This document shows positions 12,103 through 25,411 of a DNA stretch of 64,000 nucleotides, piece after piece. This DNA is from Cochliopodium minus (taxonomy: Eukaryota > Discosea > Himatismenida > Cochliopodiidae). The notes beneath the pieces were generated by a model. It did no database searches. It had not been told where the DNA came from and saw only the letters and a list, made by a program, of their open reading frames with translations. The translations under genes and the position numbers were made by a program. The stretch is taken from NCBI GenBank assembly GCA_024220525.1, contig JAMYWO010000045.1, positions 1 through 64,000 of the forward strand, given 5' to 3'. Each line of letters opens with the position of its first letter. The stretch's first letter is position 1.

Positions 12103-15100
12103 ATGAGGAATACAGAATCGAATAGAGAATTATTGAACAAATTTAATTTGAATGCCAATAATCCTTCCCTCCAAAAAAGATTTCTTGTTGCCATAATTGA
12201 TCAGAAGAGATTTTCTCATATATTGGAATATGATAAAGAGGAGAATCTCCAACCTCAACAAAAATACATCAATTCATTGAATTCTGACAAAGATTTCAAA
12301 GAGATCATTGAAGAATTGCAGAAAATATTGGTAAATAAACAAATATTGAGAAAAATAAAGAAAAATATAAAATTTATCAAACCTGATAAATGGTTATAAA
12401 ACTTTATATACCATTAGTTTGTTGATTCATTGACAATAATCCTATAAATGGAACGCTTTATTTTCATCGTTAATAATTTTGCGCCATAAAATATATATTT
12501 CAAAATGATTCAAAAAAATATCACAATAATTTATTCTTATTTACCAACATCATTTTTCTTCAAAAAAGTTGTTAGGAAGAAATCAAACATTGGATGTTTG
12601 GAACAAATATATGTTCGAAATCTATTTCCCCAACAACGAATCCAACACCTCCTCAACCAACGACGGGCTAGAAGATCTCAAAAGAGATAAACTTAAACTA
12701 GAAAAATTCTACGAAGAAATCTATGACTTTTATCTAACAGAAAGGATCAACTTGTATCATTTAATAGGAGATATTTTTAGAACGGAACATAAAGATTTTT
12801 TTGTTGAAAAACATCCAAATGTTATCAAGCAAGTTAAACAGGGAATTTTTTCTCTCAACAAAAAATATGAGATGAAAAGTTCCGACACGAAGTATCTTTA
12901 CATTTGGGCGAGAAGGATTGTTGAAGAGCATGCTTCTCTTTTGGATATTTTGTATGTTGATATCTACAAAAATCTCACTTTTGATTCTAATTTGGTTGTA
13001 GAAATAATGAGAGAATACAGTGTAAAATTTTTTTATTTTTATTTTCGTAAACTTTACCAAAGGAATCTTTTAAATAATTTTTTAAATAATTATTTTATTT
13101 TATGGAATAATTTTCAACTTAATTTTTTTTTAAAATTTTTTTATTTCATTCGTTTGATTATTTTTTACAATTTTTTTTTAAACAAACTCATTTATTTTAT
13201 TTTTTACAATTTTTTTTGATTGATAAAGTTTAAATTTTTTTTTTTCTATTAGTTAAATTATTAATTTGTTTTAATTCAATATCTTTAATTTTTTAATTAA
13301 TCATTTTTTTGTTTTAGAATAATTGGCTAGGATACAAACTCTTCAAAAATGATCTCTTTGTTAACAACCCAGACGTACAGAAAGTGTGCTACCTAGGCAT
13401 CCTCATCTTCATCTCATCTCTCCAACTAGAAATCATCCAAAACCACGTAGACAAAGCCCAATTAGATCCCTCTTCCATCACTGATCTACTAAACAAATAC
13501 CTCTTTAAAAACGAGAGAAACATGGAGGAAATCAACAATTTCGTTTTCGGTCTTTACACCAAAATGAAGAATGGCAATTATGTTTTGGAGAATAACCACG
13601 TCCACCCCATTACTCTTTCTTGGGGTGTTTTGCAGTGTAGGTTGTTACAATTAATCAAACATAAAGGTCAAATGGGAGAATTTAACAGGATATTCGATGT
13701 AATCAAATATTTTTAATATTAATTTATTTATTTTTAATTAATTTTTTTTGTTTATTTATTTTTGTTAATTTATTATTTATTTTTACTTATATTTTAATTG
13801 CATTTTTACTCATTTTTTTTTAATTTTTAAAATTTTTATATTTTAATTTTATTTTTATCTCATTTTTTAATAATTTTTATATTTTAATTTTATTTTTATG
13901 ATTTATTACAACATATTTTTTTTCCATTTTATTATAAAAATTTAATCATTACACATTAATTTTAATTATTTTTTAATTTTTAGGATAAAAGATCAATGTT
14001 TTTTGTTTCTTCTTCAAATATCACTTTTGAAGTTCTGTTGGAAATGCTGAGAACTTTCAAAACTAGAAATCCAAAGTCCATCTTCGCATACAAGGGAACA
14101 ATCAACACTCTTCTCAACACCACCCTCTCCACATTCAACTCTCAATACCTCCAAAAGAACATACCAAGAGAATCTTTTGACAAAAGTTTATCTAAACTTG
14201 GAAAAAAGATCTACACTGAAAATGGTAAAAAGAAAAAAAAAATTTTGCATTATTACATTTTTATTTTTTATATTATTTTTTAAAAGTAAATTAATTTATT
14301 ATTTTTTAAATTTTTTTAAATTTTAAAATTAAATTATTTAAAGAAGATTAATTTTTTAAATTATCATTTTTTTATATTAGTTTTTTAAATGAAAATTAAT
14401 TTAATTTTTTAATTTTTAATATTTTTTAAAATTTAATATTCTTTTTAAAAGGAAATTTGTGTAGACAATTTTGGTTCTTGTTCGAAAGTACAAATACAAA
14501 TTCATCTCTTTTCAACTATTTCGAGACAGAAAAGAACATCAACGTGGATAACGACCACCTCAAATACTTTTTCGACATCCTCTCTTCTTTGTCTTTCGAT
14601 TCTTTGAATCCTGTCCTGATATACCTCAAAAAAAACAAATTGATAGAAAACATCCACAAGAAATTGGAGAATTTTTCAAAGGAGATTTCTCATAAACCTT
14701 CCTATCAAACTATTGTCTTGTACATTTCAATTTTGAAGCTTTTCTACAACCTCATTTCTCAAAACGACAAAATATTCGACAAGAAACAACTTTTCCACAT
14801 TTTCTACAACATACTTCTTTCCATCCAAGAAATACACAGCATCGCAAGCAGAATGCACAAAACTTACAACAATTCTTTCAGCAAAATGTGTAAGTTGATT
14901 TCCTTGTCAGTATCTTGCCTCCAAGTTTTGTCAACAAATGACGATGTGATCTCTCAACAACTCATCAACAAGTTGGACACGATTAATCTCTTCAACTTTT
15001 CGGATATCTCCGAGCCTACATCCAAGAAACTTTTGTTGATTGAAAGTTCCACTCAAAACTTTTCAATCACTCTTTCTTTGATAAAGATCGTGAGGATTTT

Positions 15101-18100
15101 GTTGATCAACACTCAAAGCCAAAATAATTCTTTGAGAACCAATTTTTTCCAAAATGCTCTCAACTACATTCAAAACAACATCTTTTCTTCTTTCGGAAGT
15201 TGGGAATACAAGAAAAAAGAGCAGAAATGGCAGATAGGATTGGAAACACTAAAACTTTTCGATTACATCATTTCACATGTTGATATCAAAGTAACTACCA
15301 CTTCTAGCGTTGAAAATTCATTGAAAAATTCCCTTGTAAAGAACATCCTTTATGACAGCAGCTACCATAGAAACATCTTGTTGAAGATAGTGGAGATAGG
15401 TCCTTGGACTTTAGAGAGTTTGTTCGAAAACAGAAAGTATGCTGAAGGGAGAATACTCGAGAAGTTGATCAAACAAACCCTCAAAATAATCAACAAATCT
15501 CTCAATGCGAGAGAACACAATCAAGGTGGAATGATCACCGAATTAGAATCTGCTATTATAAACACGACGGACAACAGTTATATTCAAATGACCACCTCCT
15601 TCAGAAATCTTATCTACACCATTGCCTCTTTCGTCAAGTACCCCTCCAATCACATCCCAAACGAGAAAATCAAATACAAGATCGCTTTGAATGCTTTGAG
15701 AGTTCTCACCAACTTGTTCCATTTGTCCAACGGATCTGTCATTTCGATCTTGGGATTCTTGGGAAACAAGATGACCTCCCTCAAAAATATTTTCCTCAAG
15801 CGACTCTTCGAATCAACCAAAATTCCCAAACTTCAAGCCGAAATCTTCTTCATGATCCAAAAAGCTTTGTACACACAGCCTGGTTTGGCCTCTGAATTCA
15901 TCTTCTTCAACAAACCCGAAGGAGATTACGTTCTCATCATTTGGATCCTCGAAAGAATTTTGAACTACAAAGACTATTTCGTAGTTTCACATGCAATCAA
16001 GATCCTCGAATCATTGTGGGAGAATTACTCTTCTTACCTCCGCGTCATCAACGAGCTCAAAAAAGTGAAGATCCAACACAAGAAACAAAAAGTGGAGATC
16101 CCTTTTTGGAGTGTCTTGGAAAATACTCTCAAAATCTATTTTCCATCGGACAAAGAAACTCTCGTTGAAAAATGCCAAGCCAGATCCATCCAATCCTCCA
16201 TCTTCAAGATCTTTTCATTGGAGATCTTTCACAACAAGAAGAAACAAGTAGATGGTAATCTGATGAGAATCGTTGTTGGATATCAGAAAGATGTTTTGCA
16301 ATGGCTGGATGTTTTCGCAGATAATTTCAATTATCCCATCGAAAAATATCTCTTCGAGCAGATTTCAAAGAAAGAAAACTTGGATGTGATAAAGTTGATC
16401 AGAATCAAAGAGATCTCCAACGAATATGGAGAAAACTACGTATATAACCATTCTTTGTTAGACAAAAGCACTTCCAAAGAATTACTTTCCAAAGCTAAAA
16501 GCGCGAACGAAGTGATCTCTATTTTTGAATCAAAGAGAATCTTGCTGAACAACTTTAAAAACTTTATGGAGGTCTGCGTCTTCACCAAGTGCGTCGATTT
16601 GATCGAGCCAAGCAACTCTGAAAAGATGATCGTCAGTCTCATCCAAAAAATCAAAAAGTTGTTGAAGGGAGTCAAAGATGTAGAAAAGGGAGACAAAATG
16701 AAAGGATTTTCGGGAAACACCAAAGCTTTTTATCATTTGAGAAACTTGGTGCTGAGAGATCTTTTCGACTTGTTGTATCTCATTCTCAACAAATTCAAGC
16801 CTTTGAAGTTTTCCGATGAGAAAATGTACTCCAAACTATCGAAATTGTTGACGATCAACTTTGTTAGTATGACAGAAGCGTTTGAAGAACTGAATCAAAT
16901 CAAAAACACATCAATCGTTGAAAGTCACAACGATCCAAATAAATCTTTGTTCTCTTTTTCTTCATCTTCCTCGAATATCTTGTCTTCATCTTCCTCCAAC
17001 ATCAAAAATATATCATATCAAGAAAGAAACATCCAACACACTCCACAAAACCTCAAAAAAATCAAGTCGGAAATTATCATCCTTTCGGAAATTAGAAAAT
17101 CCCTCCTCTCCTCTCTCCTCGTAGTGATCAACTCAATCAAGAAAGATCTCAGCGAGTATCCCGAGATCACCGAACATCTCTCTCCCGCAGTTCCCTTCAT
17201 CTTCAAATCGATCTGTGAAACAGGTGAAATGAACGTTTTTTCTTCATCTTTGCTCGCGGTCGTCGTACAAAAGATACCTAGGAACGATCCTTACATCTTG
17301 TTCGATGATAACTCTAATTTATTCTCTAATCTCATCAAGACTCTTGAAGGATTGCTTTCCGCTCCTCAACACAACGAATACTCTTCCAAGTTTCAATCTA
17401 ATGTCAATGAGAAGAATTACAACAACGATATGGATCTTTCCATTGAAGAGAAGCCAGAGGTCATCCAGCAACAAGCCAAAAAAGCTAAAGATACCATCTT
17501 GCTTTTACATTTGTTATTATCTTTTTCGACAATACAATCAACAGCACAAGCATTAGGTAAAAAAAAAATTAACAACATAAATTAATTTTTAATTAATTCA
17601 ATGCGAAATTTCGATTTTTTTTTATTTGATAGACATGTCCAAATATTACAACTTTGTTAACGGATTTAAAGTTTTTGCAAACAAATTTTAAACTGTTGTA
17701 ATATTTTTGGACATCCCCATTTGTTTGAATTTATTTAATTAATTTTAGTTTTAATTTCGATTTTGATTTTTGAATCATTTATCCAATCTCATTTTTTTTT
17801 GATAGTGAGAGAAGGATTGATGAGTCTACTTTGCAATTCTGATCTTTACATCTTTCAGATCCTTTCACAGGCACACAAAGAATTTCTCAAACAACATTTC
17901 CACGACATAGACTTGGCAGATCTCAAGTTCTGGCCTGCCTACTCTTTCTCGAGAGAAAGATCTGACTGGCACATCTGTTGGTGTTTGATACTTCGTCTCG
18001 TCAAAAGTTTATCGCATACATTAGACGATGAAATCTTCTTTGAATCTTGCCTTGACTTTTTGATCATTCATCAAAAAATCATTTCTTCTTCTTTTCCAAA

Positions 18101-19095
18101 AGAGGTAAGTTTATATATACTTTTATTGAAGAAATTTTCGTTTTATTTCAAATTAATTTATTTTATTTTTCTTTATTAATTTATTTCTTATCATTTTATT
18201 TTTAAATGAAACTTCATTTTTTGTTTTAATTCAAATAAAGTTAATCCTTTTGTTGTAATTTAAAAATTTTTTTTTTATTTAAGAATGATTTTAAAATTTT
18301 TCAAAACTTTAGAAAGAATTACTTTTTTAATTAATAATAAATGAATTAACTCTTTTTTTAAAATAGACTCCTGACACCGTAATTACACTTGGAAATAACG
18401 AAGAATTGAAGGAGATATTGTCGCTCTTGATCCAACTGTCTTACTACAAAGACGCCTGGAGAAATACCAACAACAACATGTTCGTCTACTTCACCAACCT
18501 CGCCTCCCAAAACAAAGTGCTGCTCGACACCCTCCTCCAAAAGAAACTCCCCGAGTACTCCTTCGCCGTCTCCAAAAACGAAGTCGAAAGAGAGAAAAAA
18601 GATCGATCCTTGGATCAATCCACTTTGGAATTGAACATGAACGACTATATTCCTTTTCATCGTCAAGTCAAAACCGATCTCCTCCAAATTTTGGGTTTGT
18701 CTTTTGGCTTTCTTCGTGCTGTTGGTCCTAATTTCTCCGAATCTGGATCGAACATTCCTTTGTTCGTTCTTTCCGACGAAAACAACTCTGTTTTTTTCAT
18801 TTTAAAGTCTTTGCAGGTCTTCGCTCATTTGTTATCTGAAACTTTCGTCAAAAATAATCGTGTCCATGCCAAGATGATCCTTTTCAACACTGAGCAGATC
18901 GTTTGTTCCTTGATCTGCCACGTTTTTTGCTTCAAATCTTTTGAGTCTCACAAGTACGATCAGGAGCTTTTGAGGGATCTCGTCAAACATTCCAAGAAAA
19001 CTTTGAAGCAGATTGTTGAGAGTTGTAAAAAGAGGGATGAAATCATCTATTCTGAAAACATCAAGTTTTTTATTGAAATGGAAAAATTAATTTGA
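12103..19095 (+). CDS. NUP188: Nup188-like nucleoporin
   Basis: Large alpha-solenoid scaffold nucleoporin of the inner ring of the nuclear pore. Seven exons keep phase: 12103-12330, 12569-13021, 13318-13698, 13984-14224, 14452-17556, 17806-18104, 18367-19095, giving 1,811 residues, close to the size of the family. Seen: an N-terminal LLLGRNQTLDVW segment, a helix-rich YxxxERxxLYHLI block with HP following, HPITLSWGVLQ, and an RQFWFLF segment leading into a long HEAT-like helical array. These correspond in order to vertebrate and fungal Nup188. The C-terminal half is less conserved, and Nup205/Nup192 is the alternative. Intron 5 carries a small inverted-repeat transposon copy (17632-17718). 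The stop is TGA. Confidence 0.75.
17632..17718 (+). mobile_element. Short TIR element (MITE), copy A
   Basis: An 87-base non-coding element in Nup188 intron 5. Its ends are inverted repeats: GACATGTCCAAATATTACAA on the left, and GTTGTAATATTTTTGGACAT on the right. The left side is preceded by TA. The same sequence occurs in reverse orientation at 34480-34565. Size, terminal repeats and TA flank fit a miniature relative of Tc1/mariner-type DNA transposons. No transposase is in the window. Confidence 0.75.
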
Positions 19096-19149
19096 ACCCT
19101 ATTAAAAAAAAATTTATTTAATTTTTAATTATATTTTTCATTATTTTTT

Positions 19150-19434
19150 TCAATATTCAATCAGATGTTTTGGAATGTGGCAGGTAAATTCAATCGCATT
19201 TTCTAGCTTGAAAGTATATTTGTTTTCACTGCAAATTATTTCGCTTTCTTCTTCTAAGACAGAATTCATGAGTACATAAGTCACACTAATTCTTGAGGGT
19301 TCCCATTTATCGGTTTCTGGTTTGTATTGGTAACAGACCTCTGTAATTTTGCCTCTAAATTCTTCTGAAAAGATTTGAATTTGAGTATCTTTTTTGAATC
19401 CTAAAAATATTTCGTTTGAATTTGGTGTATCCAT
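19150..19434 (-). CDS. Small hypothetical protein, 94 aa
   Basis: Single-exon frame with a proper ATG at 19434 and a TGA stop. The composition is balanced (Glu, Lys, Thr, Ile, with Cys and Trp), unlike the A/T-driven frames around it, and the 3' end sits 54 bases from the Nup188 stop on the opposite strand. The pattern GKITEVCYQYKPETDKWEPS suggests alternating strands, perhaps a Tudor/SH3-like small barrel, but I do not recognise a family. No signal peptide or membrane segment. Confidence 0.5.
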   Translation of the reverse strand: MDTPNSNEIFLGFKKDTQIQIFSEEFRGKITEVCYQYKPETDKWEPSRISVTYVLMNSVLEEESEIICSENKYTFKLENAIEFTCHIPKHLIEY

Positions 19435-19761
19435 TGTTATGTAATTGTTTTTTATTTTTTATTATTTATTTTTTTAAAAAATTAATAAATAATTCTAAAT
19501 TTCACCTTAAAAAAAATTTTTTCATTTGAAATAAATTATAATTTTTCAATAAAATTGTTTGATTAATGTGAAATCCATTGAATCTTAATTTGGGAAAGAA
19601 TTAATTGATTTGTTTTTTTTAAAAACATCTTCATTAAATTCTGAAGACAATTATTGACAAATTCTTTAATTCAAAAAAGTAGTTGAGTTCATAATTTACT
19701 TTCAACAAGTTTTAATTTTACTTTCTTCGTTTTTTTCAAACTAAAAAATTAAAAAAAAAAA

Positions 19762-20253
19762 ATGAAGAAAAATTCAAAAACAAAAAAGACATTATCTATA
19801 CTATCTACTTTACCCAAGAATTTAAGTATAATCAATCTAACAACAAATTCAATATTATGAAAAAAAAATATTTACATAATTATAAAATTAGGAAATTTAA
19901 TTTTCTCATATTTGAATCTGAATGATCTAAATGTATGGTAAATAGAAGAGGAATTCAATAATCGAGAAAATAAATTATATCCCTCAAATAATTCACTGTG
20001 AATAATTTTTTATCAAATAGCCATTTGATATCAAAAGAATGGATCAAGTATATAGAGGATGATAATGTAAAATTTTTAAATTGATGTTGGAATATTTGAT
20101 TTTTTTTAAAATTATAAACAGTTGTGGAAAGAAAAGATGATACAAAGAGGATGGAAAGATGAAATGATAAAGAAATCAGAAGAAAATAAATCGAATATGA
20201 AAGAACTATTTAGAGAAATCTTCTACGAAAGTGAATCCCTTTTCATTTTTTAA
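19762..20253 (+). CDS. Small F-box protein
   Basis: Four short exons keep phase: 19762-19825, 19892-19937, 20021-20066, 20122-20253. Joined, they read LPKNLRNLIFSYLNLNDL, then CHLISKEWIKYIED, then LWKEKMIQRGW, a complete F-box with its usual trailing tryptophan motif. The protein is about 95 residues with a charged C-terminal helix and no recognisable substrate-binding domain. It is related to, but clearly diverged from, the F-box/SPRY cluster at 2.4-8.2 kb. Likely a Skp1-binding adaptor. The order of short exons is inferred from splice consensus and phase only. Confidence 0.6.
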
Positions 20254-20389
20254 GAGAAATGTTATTTAATCTTTGAACATAAATTATTAATCTTGATTAT
20301 GTTTGAATTTATCTTTTATGAATAATAAATTCAATCCCAAACATAAATTTCATTTTTTTTTTAATTTAGAATTATTCAACACTAATGGA

Positions 20390-21157
<768 letters not shown>

Positions 21158-21191
21158 TTTGAAAAAGATAAAAGTACATATTTAAATTTGT

Positions 21192-22077
21192 TTAATCTTT
21201 TAAGAGGAGTTTGTAATTTTGACTTATGAGTATATCCTTTTCTACAACTCCTTCCAACCCATATTTATAAATTTTGACCAATCTTCCAATCGATTTTTTG
21301 TGTTTTATCTTGGAAGCTCTTTTATAAAGTATCAAAGCTCTTCTAATCTGGACTTCTTCATTGTTTAGTTCATACAATGATGCCAATCTGAACATGGCCT
21401 TGCTGTTACCTTTTTCAATTGATTTTTCGTAGAATCACTTTGACAATTCCAGATTTTGATCCAAAACTTTCCCTTCTTTAAATATCTTTCCCAATCTGTA
21501 TTCTGCCATGCTTTCCTTTCCAAAATCCAATGAAGATTTAAAACATTCAATGGCCGCTTGTGAATCCTCTTGGACCCCTTTTCCTTTCAAATAACATTCC
21601 CCAAGAAAATAATAGCAAATTCCCACAGACTTTCTTCTTCTCAAATCTTCAAAGTTTTCTTGATGATATTCGTTGAAATTTTGAAAAGTCTTTTCATTAT
21701 CAACTTCACAATCCCATCCATTCAAACTTCTAATCCCAATTGATAATTTATTATTATGAAGAGAATGTAGGCATTCTCTTTTGGCCAATTCCCTATTCTT
21801 TGGACAGTCTATACCAAAATAATTTTTCAACATATGCTCAATTAAACATTCTTCTCTCAATTCTTTCCAATTCCTCATCTCTTGAATTTAATAATATAAA
21901 TCCTGATCCCATATTCCCAGTCAAATTGCATCCAATTTGATTTTGTAAAGGAATATTTTGGAAAGTTTCAGTCAAAGTATTTTTAACTTTATTGAAGATG
22001 TGAAAAAGAGCATTCTTTACTTTGGTTTTAGTTGATATTTTATCATCCTTTCTTTGTTCTATCTTTTTCTTTGGCAT
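21192..22077 (-). pseudogene. Sel1-repeat protein, probably broken
   Basis: Sel1-like repeats form an alpha-solenoid used as a protein-binding scaffold. The main frame starts at ATG 21878 and shows GICYYFLGECYLKGKGVQED and AEYRLGKIFKEGKVLDQN, the standard Sel1 wording with G and A spacing. A TGA at 21437-21435 interrupts it inside a repeat (LSK*FYEKSIEKGNSKAM), exactly where Trp is common in the Sel1 consensus. The same frame then continues as clean repeat sequence to TAA at 21192. Upstream, an overlapping frame (ATG 22077) could be the original N-terminus in a different phase. So there are at least one nonsense and probably one frame change. A single TGG-to-TGA change, or read-through, would explain the stop. 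Confidence 0.65.
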
Positions 22078-22202
22078 ATTTTTTATTTTTTTTTTTATTA
22101 TGATAAATGATAAATGATAATATTTTGATAATCTTAAATTAAGTTCAAATTCTAAGAAATAAAATTAAATAGGGTCACTTTAATTTTAATTGGGGAAATA
22201 AA

Positions 22203-24891
22203 TTAGTTCTTTTTATTGATTCTATAAATACTGAGTTTGTTTTCATTCGGCTCCTTGATGATGATATAATCACCATCCTCTTGCTCCATACAAGCAACAA
22301 TGATGATCTTGATGACTGCCCACATCTGAGAAATCTTCATACCAAGTTGTTTGAAAAGATCAGTGGTCTTATAATATTGAGTACCCAAAATAGAATGGCC
22401 TTTAAAAATCAAAATAAAAATAAATAAAAAAAATTTAAAAAAAAATTTATAGAAAAATAATTTAAAAAAATTTAATAAAAAAAATTAATAAAATGTATTA
22501 ATAAAAAAATATTAATTTAATAACAAAAATGAATAAAAATAATTAAAAAAATTTGTGTGGTTTTACTTGTGCTATCTCTTTCTTTGTTACGTGAAACAAA
22601 ACCCAAAAACAACTTTGAACAATCAGCAAGGTAATTCTCCGCAGCCCATCTAAATGAAACCAAAAATAAAAAAATAAAAAATGATCAAAAAAAAATAAAT
22701 AAAAATAAAAATTAATTTAAATTATTTACCTTGAAATTTTACTTGAATTGTTTAATAATTCGGTTGCGAAGACAGCACCTCTTTGCCCATCCAATTTTTG
22801 ATTCCATTTGGTTACTCTGCTGTCAAATTCGTTAAGGGTGTGGATGGTGACGGTCTCCTTCTCTCCTCCTTCTCCATCGGTCTCAGCAGATACTTCAGAT
22901 CTAATAAAAATAAAAGATAAATAAATTTAATAATAAATTATTAAAAAATATTTAAAAAAAACAAAAACAAATATAAAAGAATAAAAAAAAATAAAAAAAT
23001 TAATGATAAAACAAAAAGAAAATAAAAAAATAATATATTAAAATCAAAAATAATTAAAAGAATTTTACCTGATCAATATTTTGATATCATCTCCTAGATC
23101 TCTTACTTTATAGATGTATTTGCAAGGAGCAACGTCAGTGGAAGGATTCAAGAAAGGGAACTCTTCTGTTAATTATTGAAAAAAAATGAAAAAATGAAAA
23201 AAAAAAATTAATAAAAAAAAATTTTACCCAAATTAGTTGGTAGGGGGTTAGGCAAGATGGATTGGAGAATAAATTGTCTGTCAATAGTGGTTGCTTCTTC
23301 TGACAATTTGTTCTTTCCGTTAACTCCCTCTAAGTCTTTTGGATTTGGAACTTCTTTAGCGGTCTTTTCAAAAAAAAAATGTTACAACAAAAGAAAGAAA
23401 TAATGAGAAAAGTATTTAATAAAATTAAAAAATAAATACTGAAACAAAAAGAATGATCAAAAATAATGTGTTTAAAAATTAAGATAATATATAAAAATAA
23501 TAAAAATATAAAAAATATATAATTAAAAATAAATAAAAATATAATATAATCTTACTTCGTTAACGTGCAAATAATGAAAAGTGGTGTTATCTTCTCTCTT
23601 GTCAAAGTACAATTTTCCCTTCTCCTTTCTGACGGAGATATCCCAAGAGTAGACAGTACGGGTAGCACTCATCAACAAGGAGACTACAGAGTCGAAAGCA
23701 AACACATTGGCTGCTCCCTCCTCGGCGTAGTTCATGATGTTTGGGTCGTCTCTGGTACCCTTCTTGGTGAAGGTTCTGTCGAGTCTTCTGTTCACGTTGA
23801 TCTTGGTTCTGGTGTTGATCTTCTCCATCTTCTTTTGGATTGGATACACTCTTCCTTCTTCCTGTTTATTTTTTTTTTTTTGTCATATGTTAAATTGTTT
23901 GAATCACATTTGTAAAGGATAATTAATTCATATGGTTTGAATTTTTTACAATTTATACAGCATATAATTGTATATTCGAAAATGATAGATAATGAGAATT
24001 ATTCGATTATAATAGATAAAAGTAAAAAATTGTTTATAATCTTTTTATTTGTGCAAATAAATAAAGAATAAAACAATTTCCATATATTCAAAAATGGGAA
24101 GAATGATTTTTATTTTTTACCTTCAAAGTCTCAGGATCAGATTGCAAAGTGAGAGATTCCTTGTTCAAAGCGACAAACTCGAAAGATTCGATCTTCTCCC
24201 AATTGGATTGGATGGAAAAGCTAGATACCTCCCTAGTCTCAGGTCTTCTTGGTGCTTGCATGTTATTCCACTTGCTCTTCTGTGCTTTAGTGATGAATGC
24301 TTTGTTATGCTTGTTCCATCTTCTATCGCTCTTTCTATCTTCTTCCTCTTGTGTCAATCTCTCTTGGAGTTTGAGTTTGCTCTTGTTGTCTATTCCTCTC
24401 AAGTTCCTCTTGTTTGATTTGATTGTAGGTACGTTCAATCTGGTTCCTTGTTTGAATTTGTCGTCTTTGGCTGCTTTGTAGAAGAAGATGTTCTTAATGT
24501 TGAATTGATTTCTTTGTGGATATGCTTTCTCTTTCAAAAAAAAAACAAAATTAAAGCGAATAAGATTATTTTGATATTGGTTAAAAATATTATTTAGGAT
24601 CATCAATATTGTGATCTTCAATCAAAAAAGAATAAATCTTTTTGTTGTGTCCAAATTCTTTTCAAAAAAAAAACATTTTTTTTACTTTTGTGATACCAAT
24701 CGCAAATCTTTGGATTGTTATCTTCTTTGGTGTATGGTGAATATGGTATTTCTGAAAATTTTTCAGGGATTTCTTCTAAATTTGGTCCCCATCCAAAATC
24801 ATTTAATTTGCTTGGTAATAAATCTTCCAATGACTTAAATATTCAAATAAATATCACTATAAAGTTCAAAAATTGGAACATATTATACCAT
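22203..24891 (-). CDS. EIF3D: Eukaryotic translation initiation factor 3 subunit D
   Basis: Cap-binding and mRNA-recruiting subunit of eIF3. Nine coding exons keep phase: 24891-24889, 24833 into the 24.7-kb region, one ending at 24121, 23861-23556, 23363-23228, 23165-23069, 22900-22730, 22649-22567, 22399-22203. Hallmarks: the N-terminal WGPNLEEIPEKFSEIPYSPY, VYSWDISVRKEKGKLYFDKR, DSRVTKWNQKLDGQRGAV, GFVSRNKERD and HSILGTQYYK, all as in human eIF3d. The first coding exon is predicted to hold only the ATG (24891-24889), followed at once by a 55-base intron; no other in-frame ATG lies near the conserved start. It is divergent from the UMP kinase gene. Confidence 0.92.
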
Positions 24892-25411
24892 ATTTGTTGT
24901 TTATTTGTGTTTTATATAAAATATTTCTTTATCAATCTTTTTTTATATTTTTTCTTAATTAATTTCTCAAAAAAAAATCTTGTTAAATTTGAGAAGGGAT
25001 CTTATAAACAAGTTAAAATGTCTTAATATTAAACATTGATCAATTAATTTTAATATATTTGAACCAATATGATCAAAATAATTGTTTTATAATATTGAAA
25101 AGTGATTTTCATAATCCAATGATTTTTCCAACAGTTTCAATTAAAACTTTATAATGAAAATTTGTTAGTAAATATATCAAAGAATAGATCAATATCAATC
25201 ATATTCAAATGATATGATTATATTCAATCTATGATCAATTTATATACTATTATATGTTGAAATATAAAAATTTATCCAAATATATTGAGCAAATTAAATT
25301 TTTACAAAAAAATTTTCAATAAAGATTTTTAGGTTATATTGTCCTTCTTTAAGAAGATAAAGTAGATAGGTGAATAAGAAATAATAATAAAAAAAAATTC
25401 GAAAAGGAAAA
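24892..25411. other. Divergent intergenic region
   Basis: About 520 bases between the eIF3d start (minus) and the UMP kinase start (plus). Very AT-rich. It should hold the promoters of both genes, but I see no motif I can name. The plus and minus frames here are low-complexity. Confidence 0.5.
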
